Part shown: in pieces, positions 52,191 through 61,330 of the stretch
Layout: the number at the start of each line of letters is the position of its first letter
Numbering within the stretch: the stretch's first letter is position 1
From: SHLQ01 sp964610745
GTDB taxonomy: Bacteria; Actinomycetota; Acidimicrobiia; Acidimicrobiales; SHLQ01
Assembly (NCBI GenBank): GCA_964610745.1
Contig: CAZSYL010000004.1
Location: forward strand, 1 to 64,000
Direction: 5' to 3'
DNA length: 64,000 nucleotides
Program-made: the position numbers and the translations under genes
Notes under the pieces: model-generated
Database searches by the model: none
Seen by the model: only the letters and a program-made list of their open reading frames with translations
Told to the model about the DNA's origin: nothing

Positions 52191-53651
52191 TCAGACTCCT
52201 CCGACGGCGACGTATTTAGTCTCGAGGTATTCGTCGAGGCCGTCGTGGGAGCCTTCGCGACCAATGCCCGACTCCTTCATGCCACCAAAGGGATGGATCT
52301 CGGTCGAGAAGAGTCCGGTGTTGACTCCGATCATTCCGTATTCAAGACCTTCGCTGACCCTCCACACACGCGCGAGGTCACCAGCGAAGAAGTACGCAGC
52401 GAGACCGTACGGCGTATCGTTGGCGAGCTGGATCACCTCTTCTTCAGAGCTGAACCGATACAGCGGTGCGATTGGGCCGAAGATCTCCGCGTTCGCGATG
52501 TCCATGTCCGAGGTGACATCGCCGAGCACGGTGACTTCGTAATAGTTACCGCCGCGCTCATGAGCAGCGCCTCCGGTGAGGACCGTCGCTCCGCTCGCGA
52601 CCGCTGCGTCGACCAATCCGCTGACCTTCTCGAGCGCTGCCGCATTCACCAAGGGACCGACCTCGGTTTCAGGTGCCCGTGAATCTCCGACCTTCAACTC
52701 GGAAGCTCGCGTGGCCAGCTTGGCAGAAAACTCGTCGTAGACGCCGTCTTGTACGAACAATCGGTTGGCGCAGATACATGTTTGCCCGGTGTTGCGGTAC
52801 TTCGAGGCGATCGCTCCCTCGACCGCTTCGTCGATGTCCGCATCGTCGAACACGATGAACGGTGCGTTGCCGCCCAGTTCCATCGAGACGGCCTTCACCG
52901 TGCCCGCGGCCTGGGCCATCAAGAGTTTGCCGACCGCGGTCGACCCGGTGAATGAGATCTTCTTGACGATTGGATTGGTCGAGAGTTCCTTGCCAACGTC
53001 GACCGGGTCAAAGGTTGGTACGACGTTCAAGATCCCGCCGGGAAGTCCGGCACGTTCGGCCAGTTCTGCGACCGCAAGCGCCGTCATTGGACAATCCTGG
53101 GCTGGCTTCACCACGGTCGCGCAACCCGCAGCGATTGCGGGAGCCACCTTTCTGGTGATCATTGCCATCGGAAAGTTCCACGGTGTCACTGCCGCCACGA
53201 CGCCAATGGGATGGCGCAAGACCATTAGGCGCTTGCTGTTGTCATGGGTAGGGATGATCTCCCCGTACGCCCGCTTGCCCTGCTCGGCGAACCAGTCGAC
53301 GAAGTTCGCTGCGAACACGGCTTCACCCCGGGACTCACGAATCGGTTTACCCATCTCGGTGGTCATCAACTGGGCGAGGTCCTCCTGATTCTCGAGGAGC
53401 AGGTTGTACCAGGTCCGCATGATGGCGCCGCGCTGCTTTGCGGTTAACGCAGCCCACGCGGGCATTGCAACATGTGCTGCATCGATCGCGCGCCGAGTCT
53501 CATCAACGCCCAAATCAGCAACGGCGCCAACGACCGATCCATCTACGGGGTTGATGACGTCGAAGGTTGCCGACGAGTCGGCGTCCACCCACGATCCACC
53601 GATGTACGCCTGGCTCTTTGCAAGCGTTGGGTCCTCCAGCTGCAGATCCAT
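52191..53651 (-). CDS. NAD(P)-dependent aldehyde dehydrogenase (SSADH-like)
   Basis: A 486-residue ALDH: NAD-site TPWNFPMAMI, GSTAVGKLL, catalytic Glu in MELGGNAPFIVF, catalytic Cys in NTGQTCICANRLFV, and EIFGPIAPLYRF. The twin-Cys TCIC segment and the overall sequence resemble succinate-semialdehyde dehydrogenases (GabD). It diverges from the DctP-like operon over the shared operator at 53673-53695. Confidence 0.92.
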   Translation of the reverse strand: MDLQLEDPTLAKSQAYIGGSWVDADSSATFDVINPVDGSVVGAVADLGVDETRRAIDAAHVAMPAWAALTAKQRGAIMRTWYNLLLENQEDLAQLMTTEMGKPIRESRGEAVFAANFVDWFAEQGKRAYGEIIPTHDNSKRLMVLRHPIGVVAAVTPWNFPMAMITRKVAPAIAAGCATVVKPAQDCPMTALAVAELAERAGLPGGILNVVPTFDPVDVGKELSTNPIVKKISFTGSTAVGKLLMAQAAGTVKAVSMELGGNAPFIVFDDADIDEAVEGAIASKYRNTGQTCICANRLFVQDGVYDEFSAKLATRASELKVGDSRAPETEVGPLVNAAALEKVSGLVDAAVASGATVLTGGAAHERGGNYYEVTVLGDVTSDMDIANAEIFGPIAPLYRFSSEEEVIQLANDTPYGLAAYFFAGDLARVWRVSEGLEYGMIGVNTGLFSTEIHPFGGMKESGIGREGSHDGLDEYLETKYVAVGGV

Positions 53652-53672
53652 CCGATAATCCTCCGTGACTTG

Positions 53673-53695
53673 AGATCAGATATTATGTCAGGTCT
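53673..53695. promoter_or_regulatory. Operator identical in type to 25341-25359
   Basis: AGATCAGATATTATGTCAGGTCT, 22 bp downstream of the divergent ALDH start and 13 bp before the DctP-like start. Aligned to the site at 25341-25359 it shares GATATWATGTCAGRTC. Its placement between divergent genes repeats that of the other site. Confidence 0.6.
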
Positions 53696-53707
53696 GAGGG
53701 GGCTCAT

Positions 53708-54616
53708 ATGAAACCGCAAACGGTACGGGTCGGCGGCTATGCGCCCCGGGATTCAGTTCACAGTCGTGCAGTCGATCGGTTCGCCAGCGAGGTCGAGCAG
53801 CGATCCAACGGCGAACTACAAACTGAGATCACCTACAACGTGATGGATGCTGGCAAACCCGCGACTGCGTTGTTCGACATGCTCGACGCTGGCGAACTGA
53901 CCTGGTGTTATTACTCAACCAGTTACCTGGGCGCACAGGTCCCTGAGCTCGACGCGCTCGAGGTGCCCTTTCTCTTTCAAACCGTCGCCGATGCTCACGA
54001 GGCTCTCGATGGCCCCTTCGGAGCTGCGCTGGCCAATGCGGTTCGCGAACACGCGAACTATGAAGTCCTTGGCTTCTGGGACAACGGACTCCGACACATG
54101 ACCAATACGAACCGGGACATTCGAACACCCGAAGACTGCGCTGGACTTCGTATTCGCCTCCAACCAAACCCGATCCATGTTGCACTAACGAGGTCGTGGG
54201 GCATGGAACCAACGATCGCTGAGCTGAGCGCGGGTATCGAAATGATCAAGCGCGGTGATGTCGACGCGCAGGAGAACCCGCTCGCCAACACCGTGGCCTA
54301 TGGGGTCGAGCACGAGCACATCACACTCACGGCACACCTCTATGGTGCGAGGGGGTTGTTCGCCAACCCAACCGAGATGGACAAGCTCGGCGATCGTGCG
54401 GAGATTGTCCGGGCTGCCGCCCGTTCTGCGATCGAATATCAGCGGGAGGCTGCTGGACGCTACGAGACCGAAGTCCGTGAGCGTCTCGAGGCCGAGGGCC
54501 GGGTCGTGCTCGACCTGAGTGCTGACGAACGAAATGCCTTCGTCGACGCAGCAGCAGCAGTCATCGAAAATGCTCGATCTGATGTTGCGCCCGATCTCCT
54601 CGCGCTCCTTACATGA
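53708..54616 (+). CDS. DctP-like TRAP solute-binding domain, no signal peptide
   Basis: A 302-residue DctP-family protein with LDAGELTWCYYSTSYLG, DLRI-type LRIRLQPNPIHVALTRSWG (the carboxylate-binding Arg region) and VDAQENPLANTV. It begins directly at the domain (MKPQTVRVGGYAP) without a signal peptide or lipobox, and no DctQ/DctM genes are near. It may act in the cytoplasm as a ligand-binding or sensor protein. GAGGGGG precedes the ATG; the stop overlaps the DUF3500 gene by 4 bp. Confidence 0.83.
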   Translation: MKPQTVRVGGYAPRDSVHSRAVDRFASEVEQRSNGELQTEITYNVMDAGKPATALFDMLDAGELTWCYYSTSYLGAQVPELDALEVPFLFQTVADAHEALDGPFGAALANAVREHANYEVLGFWDNGLRHMTNTNRDIRTPEDCAGLRIRLQPNPIHVALTRSWGMEPTIAELSAGIEMIKRGDVDAQENPLANTVAYGVEHEHITLTAHLYGARGLFANPTEMDKLGDRAEIVRAAARSAIEYQREAAGRYETEVRERLEAEGRVVLDLSADERNAFVDAAAAVIENARSDVAPDLLALLT

Positions 54617-55740
54617 CCACCCCGGCACGTCGACGGATAGCGATGGACATGGCCGAAGCGGCCAGCGATCTGATCGAGTCTGTCGACACCGAGCAACGAT
54701 CAAAACTGCTGGGAACCCTCGGCAGCGATGAGCAATATGAGTGGTTCTATACGCCGACCGATCACGGTGGTCTCGCACTCACAGAGATGGATCCGGCACA
54801 ACACAAGCTTCTCTTTCAGTTGCTGGCGACCGGTCTTTCGAGGGCTGGTTACGCCACGGCCTCGGCAATCATGGCGCTCGAAAACGTCCTCGACATGAAC
54901 GAGGGTTGGACGGCTAACTTTCCGGGCCGAGCACGTGGCCGAGACCCCCTTTTGTACTGGATTGCGATCTACGGAGATCCATCATCACGCGACTGGGCCT
55001 GGAGGTTTGGCGGTCACCACCTCTCACTCAACTATCGGATTTCCGAAGGTGCCATCACCGGTACCACACCCAACTTTTTTGGCGCCAACCCGGCCGACAG
55101 CCCGCTTCTCGGCCCTCATATGCATCGCCCTCTCGCCGGCGTGGAGGATCTTGGACGAGAGCTGGCACATGCGTTGAAACAACAAGAGTTTCAGACAGCA
55201 CTCATCTCACCTGTAGCGCCGGTCGACATCGTTGGGGCAAACCGTCGCATCATCACCGACGGGGACCGACCTCTCGGCCTTGAATCCGTCTTCCGATACC
55301 TCAGCGAGCAAGACACCGTTCTCTGGGCCGAGCGCCAGAAGGACGCGGAGAAGAACCTGGGATTAGAGCCCGAACACCTCGACGGACTTGCGTTCTCTTC
55401 GACTCCCAAGGGGTTAAGCGTTGCTGCGATGAGCTCGGATAACAAAGAGATCGTGCGAGCGCTACTGGCCTGTTACCTCGGACGACTACCCGAGGAGTTC
55501 GCCGACGAAGAGATGGCAAAGTTCGCGGGAGATCGAATTGATTCGCTCGCCTTTGCCTGGGCCGGAGGCATCGAGAAGCACGAACCCCACTACTACCGCT
55601 TCCAGGGTCGCGACCTTCTGGTCGAATACGACAACACCCAACGAGGCGCCAACCACATCCATTCGGTTTGGCGGGACCTGCGAACCGACTTCGGTGGCGA
55701 CACATTGTTACGCCACTATGCGAACAACGACCACCACTAG
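54613..55740 (+). CDS. DUF3500 family protein
   Basis: A 375-residue DUF3500 protein. Landmarks are DWAWRFGGHHLSLNY, ITGTTPNFFGANPAD, FAWAGGIEKHEPHYYRFQG and the C-terminal VEYDNTQRGANHIHSVWRD; the repeated His/Tyr pairs could bind metal. The family has no established biochemical activity. It is coupled to the DctP-like gene (ATGA) and followed after 9 bp by the next gene. Confidence 0.82.
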   Translation: MTTPARRRIAMDMAEAASDLIESVDTEQRSKLLGTLGSDEQYEWFYTPTDHGGLALTEMDPAQHKLLFQLLATGLSRAGYATASAIMALENVLDMNEGWTANFPGRARGRDPLLYWIAIYGDPSSRDWAWRFGGHHLSLNYRISEGAITGTTPNFFGANPADSPLLGPHMHRPLAGVEDLGRELAHALKQQEFQTALISPVAPVDIVGANRRIITDGDRPLGLESVFRYLSEQDTVLWAERQKDAEKNLGLEPEHLDGLAFSSTPKGLSVAAMSSDNKEIVRALLACYLGRLPEEFADEEMAKFAGDRIDSLAFAWAGGIEKHEPHYYRFQGRDLLVEYDNTQRGANHIHSVWRDLRTDFGGDTLLRHYANNDHH

Positions 55741-55749
55741 GACGCACCC

Positions 55750-56547
55750 ATGTCTGAGCTCACCGAGATCGCCCACCTGATCGATCGTCCTGTCTGGGCC
55801 GTAAGCGGCGCGATTCGCGAGCAGCATCAGGACCTGCCGGTTGCCTCAGCCCTCGCCGCGGACACATTTGGCCCGCTCATCAACCTTCTCCCCTTCCGGA
55901 ACCAACTCACCGAACCACTGATTCTCCGGCGTTACATCTACCGCGACCCTGATGTCATGAAATCCTTTGCCGACGACCTGGTTGGAGCTGACCTCTTCGA
56001 GCGGACCGGTGACAACCTCTCACCAACGCCGACGGTCAAGGCGCTCGCAGCCGAAGTGAGCAGCGCCGTCGACGCTGTTTGTCTCGACCTGTGGGGGGCC
56101 GACCGTGCGGTCGTCGACACCGTCTCGGAGATGGCTCGTACGGTATTGGATACCGCGACGGACCGTCATGGCTTGGTCGGGCTCGCCCAAGAAATCGTCG
56201 AGCCGGATGACGCTCTGCATCGCCTCTGGTGGCGCCTCACCGCGTTGAGACTCGTCCGCAACGAGGCCCACGTCACCGCGTGGACAAACGTCGGTCTTAC
56301 CGCGAGCGATGTCGAGGTTCTGACATCGGCGTGGGCAGGCACGTCACTACAGAGCGAGAGATCACCAAGCGAGGAACTTGAGAGTCGTGGCTGGTTTCTG
56401 GATGGTTCGGTCACCGAAGAGGGCCTACATATCCGCCAGTTGATCGAAGACGGCACCGACGATCTCGTCCGCGAAGCACTTACCGCGGTCGACTCTGCTG
56501 CATTCCTTGCACTGTTGACCGAGCTGTCACCTCTCGAACAGCCGTGA
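55750..56547 (+). CDS. Helical, winged-helix-like protein of unknown function
   Basis: A 265-residue mostly helical protein with no recognised motif; its architecture resembles the SCO6745-type actinobacterial family, which has winged-helix-like halves, but this is a weak resemblance. The second half ends with ESRGWFLDGSVTEEGLHIRQLIE, similar to the wing of MarR-like domains. Position inside the DUF3500 operon suggests a shared regulator or substrate sensor. Confidence 0.5.
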   Translation: MSELTEIAHLIDRPVWAVSGAIREQHQDLPVASALAADTFGPLINLLPFRNQLTEPLILRRYIYRDPDVMKSFADDLVGADLFERTGDNLSPTPTVKALAAEVSSAVDAVCLDLWGADRAVVDTVSEMARTVLDTATDRHGLVGLAQEIVEPDDALHRLWWRLTALRLVRNEAHVTAWTNVGLTASDVEVLTSAWAGTSLQSERSPSEELESRGWFLDGSVTEEGLHIRQLIEDGTDDLVREALTAVDSAAFLALLTELSPLEQP

Positions 56548-56571
56548 CAACACCGATTACTGGCCTCGCAC

Positions 56572-57609
56572 ATGTTTAAGACCACCGTCGACGTTATCGA
56601 CGCTGGCAGAGCGAGCATGGCGCCCGATCTTGCTGCTCACATCGGAGCCGGCGCTGGCGACGAGAGCACCGTTGCCGCGAATACTGCAGCTCTTGATAGA
56701 GCGAAGCTGGTGCCGTCGGTTGCTGTCGGGGTTGGCAACCCTTCCACCGCAACCACGGTCCTTGGTCTCGACCTCGAGGTACCTGTGTTGACCGCTCCGA
56801 TGGGTCCGGTGGAATTAGTAGACGACGGCGGAGCCGTCGCTGTTGCTGAGGGCGCTGCACTCGTTGGAGCTGCCACCACGGTCGCCCTCACGTCGTCGCC
56901 GATCCTCGAGGATGTCGCCAGCGCCAATGCGGCCTCGCTCTTCCAGTTGTATTGGTGGGGAGATAGGGCGTGGGTGAGCTCGATGCTCAAACGGGCCGCA
57001 GCTAGCGGCTATCGAGCGACTGTGATCACCGTGGACGTTCCCGACTATGGAACTCGCTGGGTTGATGTTCGGAGCGGTTTTGATCACCACGGCCAGATGA
57101 CGCTGCCGAACCTGGTGAACGCTCCCCAAGAGCGCGCCGAACGTCTCGCTTTTCAACGTTCGCTCACCTTCGACGACATTGCCTGGGCTGTCGAGGTCTC
57201 GCCGTTACCAATAGTCCTGAAGGGGGTCCTGTCCGGAGAGGATGCTCGACGGGCCATCGACGCTGGTGTGGCGGGAATCTATGTGTCAAACCACGGCGGA
57301 CGAGCGCTCGCCGGGCAGATCGGGACGATGGATGCGCTCTCCGAGGTGGTCTCTGAGATCGATGGACAGGCAGCGGTCATCGTCGATGGGGGGTTCTCGA
57401 CCGGAGAGCACCTGGCCAAGGGACTTGCGTCGGGAGCCGACCTGATCGCGATCGGCCGCCCGATCGCCTACGCGTTGGCTTCGGGAGGTGGGGCTGGCGT
57501 CGAGAACTACCTTCGCCTGCTGAAAGCCGACCTGCACACAGCACTCACCGTTTTGGGTGCATCATCACCAGCGCAACTGCTCACTTCCCACATTCGACGG
57601 CAGAGCTAA
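56572..57609 (+). CDS. FMN-dependent alpha-hydroxyacid oxidase/dehydrogenase
   Basis: A 345-residue glycolate-oxidase/lactate-dehydrogenase family enzyme: FMN site APMGPVELV and VVALTSS-like segment, substrate-binding QLYWWGDR, catalytic Lys in VLKGVLSG, His-Gly-Gly-Arg in SNHGGRAL (catalytic His), and the phosphate loop LIAIGRPIAYA. It oxidises a 2-hydroxyacid to a 2-oxoacid, suitable work beside the next gene. Confidence 0.9.
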   Translation: MFKTTVDVIDAGRASMAPDLAAHIGAGAGDESTVAANTAALDRAKLVPSVAVGVGNPSTATTVLGLDLEVPVLTAPMGPVELVDDGGAVAVAEGAALVGAATTVALTSSPILEDVASANAASLFQLYWWGDRAWVSSMLKRAAASGYRATVITVDVPDYGTRWVDVRSGFDHHGQMTLPNLVNAPQERAERLAFQRSLTFDDIAWAVEVSPLPIVLKGVLSGEDARRAIDAGVAGIYVSNHGGRALAGQIGTMDALSEVVSEIDGQAAVIVDGGFSTGEHLAKGLASGADLIAIGRPIAYALASGGGAGVENYLRLLKADLHTALTVLGASSPAQLLTSHIRRQS

Positions 57610-57667
57610 TCAGCCCCGTTGGCACCAGACAGTGCAGGCGTTGCGAGGAGATGGGAAACTTGACCTC

Positions 57668-60472
57668 GTGACACGCCGTTCATTGGAGAACAATCGAATA
57701 CTTCAGACCGACGATGTGGCTCGAACGGTCTACTCCACCGACAACTCGATCTATCAGGTCCGCCCGACCGCAGTGGCTGTGCCTCGTTCATCCAACGATG
57801 TCGCCGATCTCATCGGCACCAACGCAGCCCGGCCGAATCCACTCCCAATCGTGGCCCGAGGTGGCGGTACCGGCACCAATGGGCAGAGCCTCACCAACGG
57901 GCTGGTGATCGATCTCAAACGTGGGCTCAACGCCATTGGACACATCGACGTCGAGGCTCGGACCGCTGTTGTCCAGCCGGGCGTGGTCGCTGGCGAACTC
58001 AACGCTGCGCTCGCGGAGCACAACCTGGTTTGGGCGCCACACACATCGACGCTCAACCGGGCGACCGTTGGCGGCATGATCGCCACCGACGCTGCGGGTA
58101 AAGGTTCGTTGGTACACGGTCGAACTCATCGCCACGTCGTGTCGATGGAAGTGTGCCTCGACGACGGCACATTCTTCGTCGCCGAACCTGTCAGCATCGC
58201 GGAGGCCCAACGCCGGGCGACTACCGAAGACCGAGCAGGTGAGATCTGGACGGCTCTCCTCGACCTTCCGTTAGCCGAACATGACGAGTTCGAGTTGCCC
58301 GAACTGGCGCGCGGCTTTAGTGGGTACGGGTTGGATCGGCTCCGCTACGACGGGATGATCGATCCACTCGCGTTGTTGGTCGGCGCCGAAGGAACGCTCG
58401 GCATCGCCACAGAGGTGACGTTGGCTTTGTCAGAACTACCCAGCCACACCAGCCTTATCGTCGCGATGTACCCGACATTCGCGGCTGCGCTCGAGGACTC
58501 GGTCGAGCTGCGATCGACGTTGCCGTCGGCTATCGAGACGTTCGATGAACGGACGCTGGAGGCAGGTCGAACATCGCTGGCATGGCCCGTCCTCGCCGAG
58601 TTGATCGGAGAAGCGTCTGGCGCGGTCCTGCTACTCGAGTACTCGAGTGAGCGTGAGATCAACGATGAACGCATCCATCGCGCTCTGGCTGCCAGCGGCC
58701 GCTCGATAAACGCCAGCACGATCACTTCGCCCGAGGCGAGGGCTGCCGCCTGGAAGGTCCGAGCCGATGCGGTGGGTCTGCTGGCGCGGACTCCTGATTG
58801 CGCGCACAGCAGAGTCGCTCGACCGGTCGCCATGGTTGAGGATTGTGCAGTTCCGGTCGCCGAGATGGTCGACTTCATTGAGGAGTTCCGCGCGATACTT
58901 GATGGGTTCGGTGTGAGGTACGCGATGTTCGGACATGCCGACGTCGGATGTGTTCACGTCCGTCCGGCGCTCGACATCACCGACCCGAACCACGAGGCAC
59001 TGGTGGGTGTTCTCACCGATCAGGTCACCGCTCTCGTCGAACGACGTGGTGGTCTGCTGTGGGGCGAACACGGCCGCGGGTTTCGAGGAGAGGCGGCAGC
59101 GAGTCTCCTGCCTTCGCACTCCATTGCTCTTATGCGGCGGATCAAATCGATCTTCGACCCGACCGACATGTTCAATCCGGGCAAGCTCTATCGGCCGCTC
59201 GAGAGCGCTCTCGAACTCACTCGGGTGAGCGAGGCACCGATGCGTGGGCAGATCGATCGGTCGGTCCCGGTCGAGATTCGGCGTGACTACGTCGATGCGT
59301 TCGCCTGCAACGGCAACGGTCTTTGTCATTCCTATGCCGAAACCGACGTGATGTGTCCATCGTTCAAGGCCACCGGCGATCCGGCCCTCTCGCCAAAGGG
59401 ACGATCGGACTTGCTGCGAGCAGTGCTCGCTCGCCGGCAGGCCCCCGGGTATGGCGAGCAGGACCATGTCTTTGAAGACGCGGTCGCCACCAACCTCAGC
59501 GAATGCCTCAGCTGCTCCGCATGCACTGGCCACTGCCCGGTCGAAGTCGACATCCCCGAGATGAAGAGCCGGTTCCTCGAGTTGTACTACGAGACCCGGA
59601 AGCGGCCTCGCTCGCACGCGTTGCTGAGCAGGTTCGAAAGCTTCGCTGCCCTCGGAGGTCGAGCAGCGGTGCTGGCGAACTACAACACGAAACAGGCCGG
59701 TCGAGCGCTTGGGCTCGTGGACCTCCCGTCTCCACTCGCGCCGACGCGTTCGCACCAATACCCGACCTTTCATGCCCGCAAGCACCACGGCCCATTCGAT
59801 GTGGTGCTGCTTCGCGACGTATTCACCGACCGACTCGAACCGGACACGATCATCGCAGCAGCCGATGTCCTCTCCGAGCTCGGCCTGAGCGTCGCACTGT
59901 CGCCCTTTGTCGCCTCGGGAAAGTTCGATCACGTCCAGGGCAAGCGAGCTGCCTTTCGAAAGGCGACCGGACAACAGCGACGCCTCATCGAAGACATCAC
60001 CAACGCCGGCGCGACACCGGTCGCCATCGAACCCGCTACCGCCCTCTTGCACCAACAGGAGTATCCAAGATTCGACAAGAGCTACCCCAAATCGGTACAA
60101 CACCTCGTCGATGTGCTCTACGAACATCGCGACGCTCTTCCAACGCAGGCGACGGGGCCCGAGCAGGCAATCACCCTGCTCGGCCACTGCACAGAGCGCT
60201 CAATCCGGCCAGCGAACCTGAAGCGCTGGGTCGACGTACTGAACGCTGCTGGATACAAGGCAGAAGCACCGGACCTCGGGTGTTGCGGTATGGCTGGTCT
60301 GTTCGGCCACGAGGAGGCGAACCAAGAGATGTCACAGAAACTCTGGAACATGGGCTGGGACGAGATCGTGCGCAGCCAAGCAGTCACTGCAACCGGCTAT
60401 TCATGCCGGTCTCAGGCCGACCGATTCAGGGGCGTGGACGTCCTCCACCCGGTTCAGCTATTGGCCCCGTGA
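57668..60472 (+). CDS. FAD-linked oxidase fused to Fe-S and CCG domains
   Basis: A 934-residue membrane-associated-type oxidoreductase: N-terminal PCMH FAD domain (ARGGGTGTNGQSLTNG, GGMIATDAAGKG), FAD-oxidase C domain (FGHADVGCVHVRP), then a two-cluster [4Fe-4S] ferredoxin region (ACNGNGLCHSYAETDVMCPSF; CLSCSACTGHCPVEVDIP), and a C-terminal CCG segment (LGCCGMAGLFGHE). This matches D-2-hydroxyacid (YdiJ/D-lactate) dehydrogenases that feed quinones. Start GTG 57668 is the most likely, without a strong ribosome-binding site. Confidence 0.9.
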   Translation: MTRRSLENNRILQTDDVARTVYSTDNSIYQVRPTAVAVPRSSNDVADLIGTNAARPNPLPIVARGGGTGTNGQSLTNGLVIDLKRGLNAIGHIDVEARTAVVQPGVVAGELNAALAEHNLVWAPHTSTLNRATVGGMIATDAAGKGSLVHGRTHRHVVSMEVCLDDGTFFVAEPVSIAEAQRRATTEDRAGEIWTALLDLPLAEHDEFELPELARGFSGYGLDRLRYDGMIDPLALLVGAEGTLGIATEVTLALSELPSHTSLIVAMYPTFAAALEDSVELRSTLPSAIETFDERTLEAGRTSLAWPVLAELIGEASGAVLLLEYSSEREINDERIHRALAASGRSINASTITSPEARAAAWKVRADAVGLLARTPDCAHSRVARPVAMVEDCAVPVAEMVDFIEEFRAILDGFGVRYAMFGHADVGCVHVRPALDITDPNHEALVGVLTDQVTALVERRGGLLWGEHGRGFRGEAAASLLPSHSIALMRRIKSIFDPTDMFNPGKLYRPLESALELTRVSEAPMRGQIDRSVPVEIRRDYVDAFACNGNGLCHSYAETDVMCPSFKATGDPALSPKGRSDLLRAVLARRQAPGYGEQDHVFEDAVATNLSECLSCSACTGHCPVEVDIPEMKSRFLELYYETRKRPRSHALLSRFESFAALGGRAAVLANYNTKQAGRALGLVDLPSPLAPTRSHQYPTFHARKHHGPFDVVLLRDVFTDRLEPDTIIAAADVLSELGLSVALSPFVASGKFDHVQGKRAAFRKATGQQRRLIEDITNAGATPVAIEPATALLHQQEYPRFDKSYPKSVQHLVDVLYEHRDALPTQATGPEQAITLLGHCTERSIRPANLKRWVDVLNAAGYKAEAPDLGCCGMAGLFGHEEANQEMSQKLWNMGWDEIVRSQAVTATGYSCRSQADRFRGVDVLHPVQLLAP

Positions 60473-60505
60473 CCGAACTATGGGATCTAACCCCAAATCG
60501 AAGGA

Positions 60506-61219
60506 CTAGACCTGTGTGAAGAACAGGCTGAACTCGACGACGCCTTCATCGCGGACGGAGACGAACGCGTTCGAGGGGTTGTCGATGCCGTAGTCGCTAA
60601 AGAGCACATCGATCGAGCCCGCGACCTGAACCTCGCTGCCGACCAGCGATGCTTCGAGGGGGAAGGTCACTTCGACCGTGGCGTCGCGCAAGGTCAACGT
60701 TCCGGTGGCGTTTGTCGTGATGACCTCGCCGTTGGCTGGAACAGACCCGAGATCAATCGGTGAGGTGAGGACGAAATCGGACGTCGGGAACTCGGCAGCG
60801 TTCATGATGGGGCCGGTGAACTGGTTGTCACGTTGTCCATCACCGCTCGTGATCGAGGCGACGTCAACACTGAAGCTGGCCTCGGTGACCGACGTGCCAT
60901 CGATTGTGAGATCCCCGGTGATCATCGAAGTTCGGCCAACAGCCTCAAAGTCGGCAACGCCACCGACAAAGTCTTCAACAACCCGGTATCCAGCGACCGA
61001 GTCGCCGGTCAGTGTCCAGGCTCCAACAATGTCGACATCGCCAACAACAGCGTCATTGGACGCTTCGCTCTCTACGACCTCACCGCTCTCGTCGACCCGG
61101 TCGCCGATCGACAGCTCTTCGGGACCATCACCCCGAAGAAAGAGAAATCCGATTGCGACGAGAACGAGGGCGAGCACCAATGCAACAACGCCACCGAGAA
61201 TCTTTTGGGAGGAAGACAT
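60506..61219 (-). CDS. YceI-family protein with membrane anchor
   Basis: A 237-residue protein: one N-terminal helix (GGVVALVLALVLVAIGFLFL, residues 9-28), an acidic linker, then a YceI lipocalin-like domain (TGPIMNAAEFPTSDFVLTS; VEVTFPLEASLVG; SIDVLFSDYGIDNPS). YceI domains bind polyisoprenoids or related amphiphiles outside the cytoplasmic membrane. It converges with the FAD-oxidase gene. Confidence 0.87.
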   Translation of the reverse strand: MSSSQKILGGVVALVLALVLVAIGFLFLRGDGPEELSIGDRVDESGEVVESEASNDAVVGDVDIVGAWTLTGDSVAGYRVVEDFVGGVADFEAVGRTSMITGDLTIDGTSVTEASFSVDVASITSGDGQRDNQFTGPIMNAAEFPTSDFVLTSPIDLGSVPANGEVITTNATGTLTLRDATVEVTFPLEASLVGSEVQVAGSIDVLFSDYGIDNPSNAFVSVRDEGVVEFSLFFTQV

Positions 61220-61311
61220 CCGTTCAGAGTAGAGACGAGTGGCGTGGGCACCTACGACCCACCGAATACTTTGCCCAGCTCTTACGGGATCCTGAAAAAC
61301 GGCCGAAGAAA

Positions 61312-61330
61312 CGGGCGCTACATGCGCCCG
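61312..61330 (-). terminator. Rho-independent-type terminator of the PH/SHOCT gene
   Basis: CGGGCGC/GCGCCCG perfect 7-bp stem with a 5-nt loop overlapping the stop codon; on the minus strand it is followed by TTTCTTCGG and then a T-rich run. Confidence 0.55.

Noticed and set aside
58631..60187. 518-residue open frame on the minus strand
   Set aside because: It lies opposite the FAD/Fe-S oxidase, whose motifs are clear; the antisense frame is low complexity and matches no fold, as is common in GC-rich DNA.
60480..60505. Another GGGGTCAGACCCC palindrome between convergent genes
   Set aside because: GGGATCTAACCCC there is only partly symmetric and lacks the long arms of the recG cluster.
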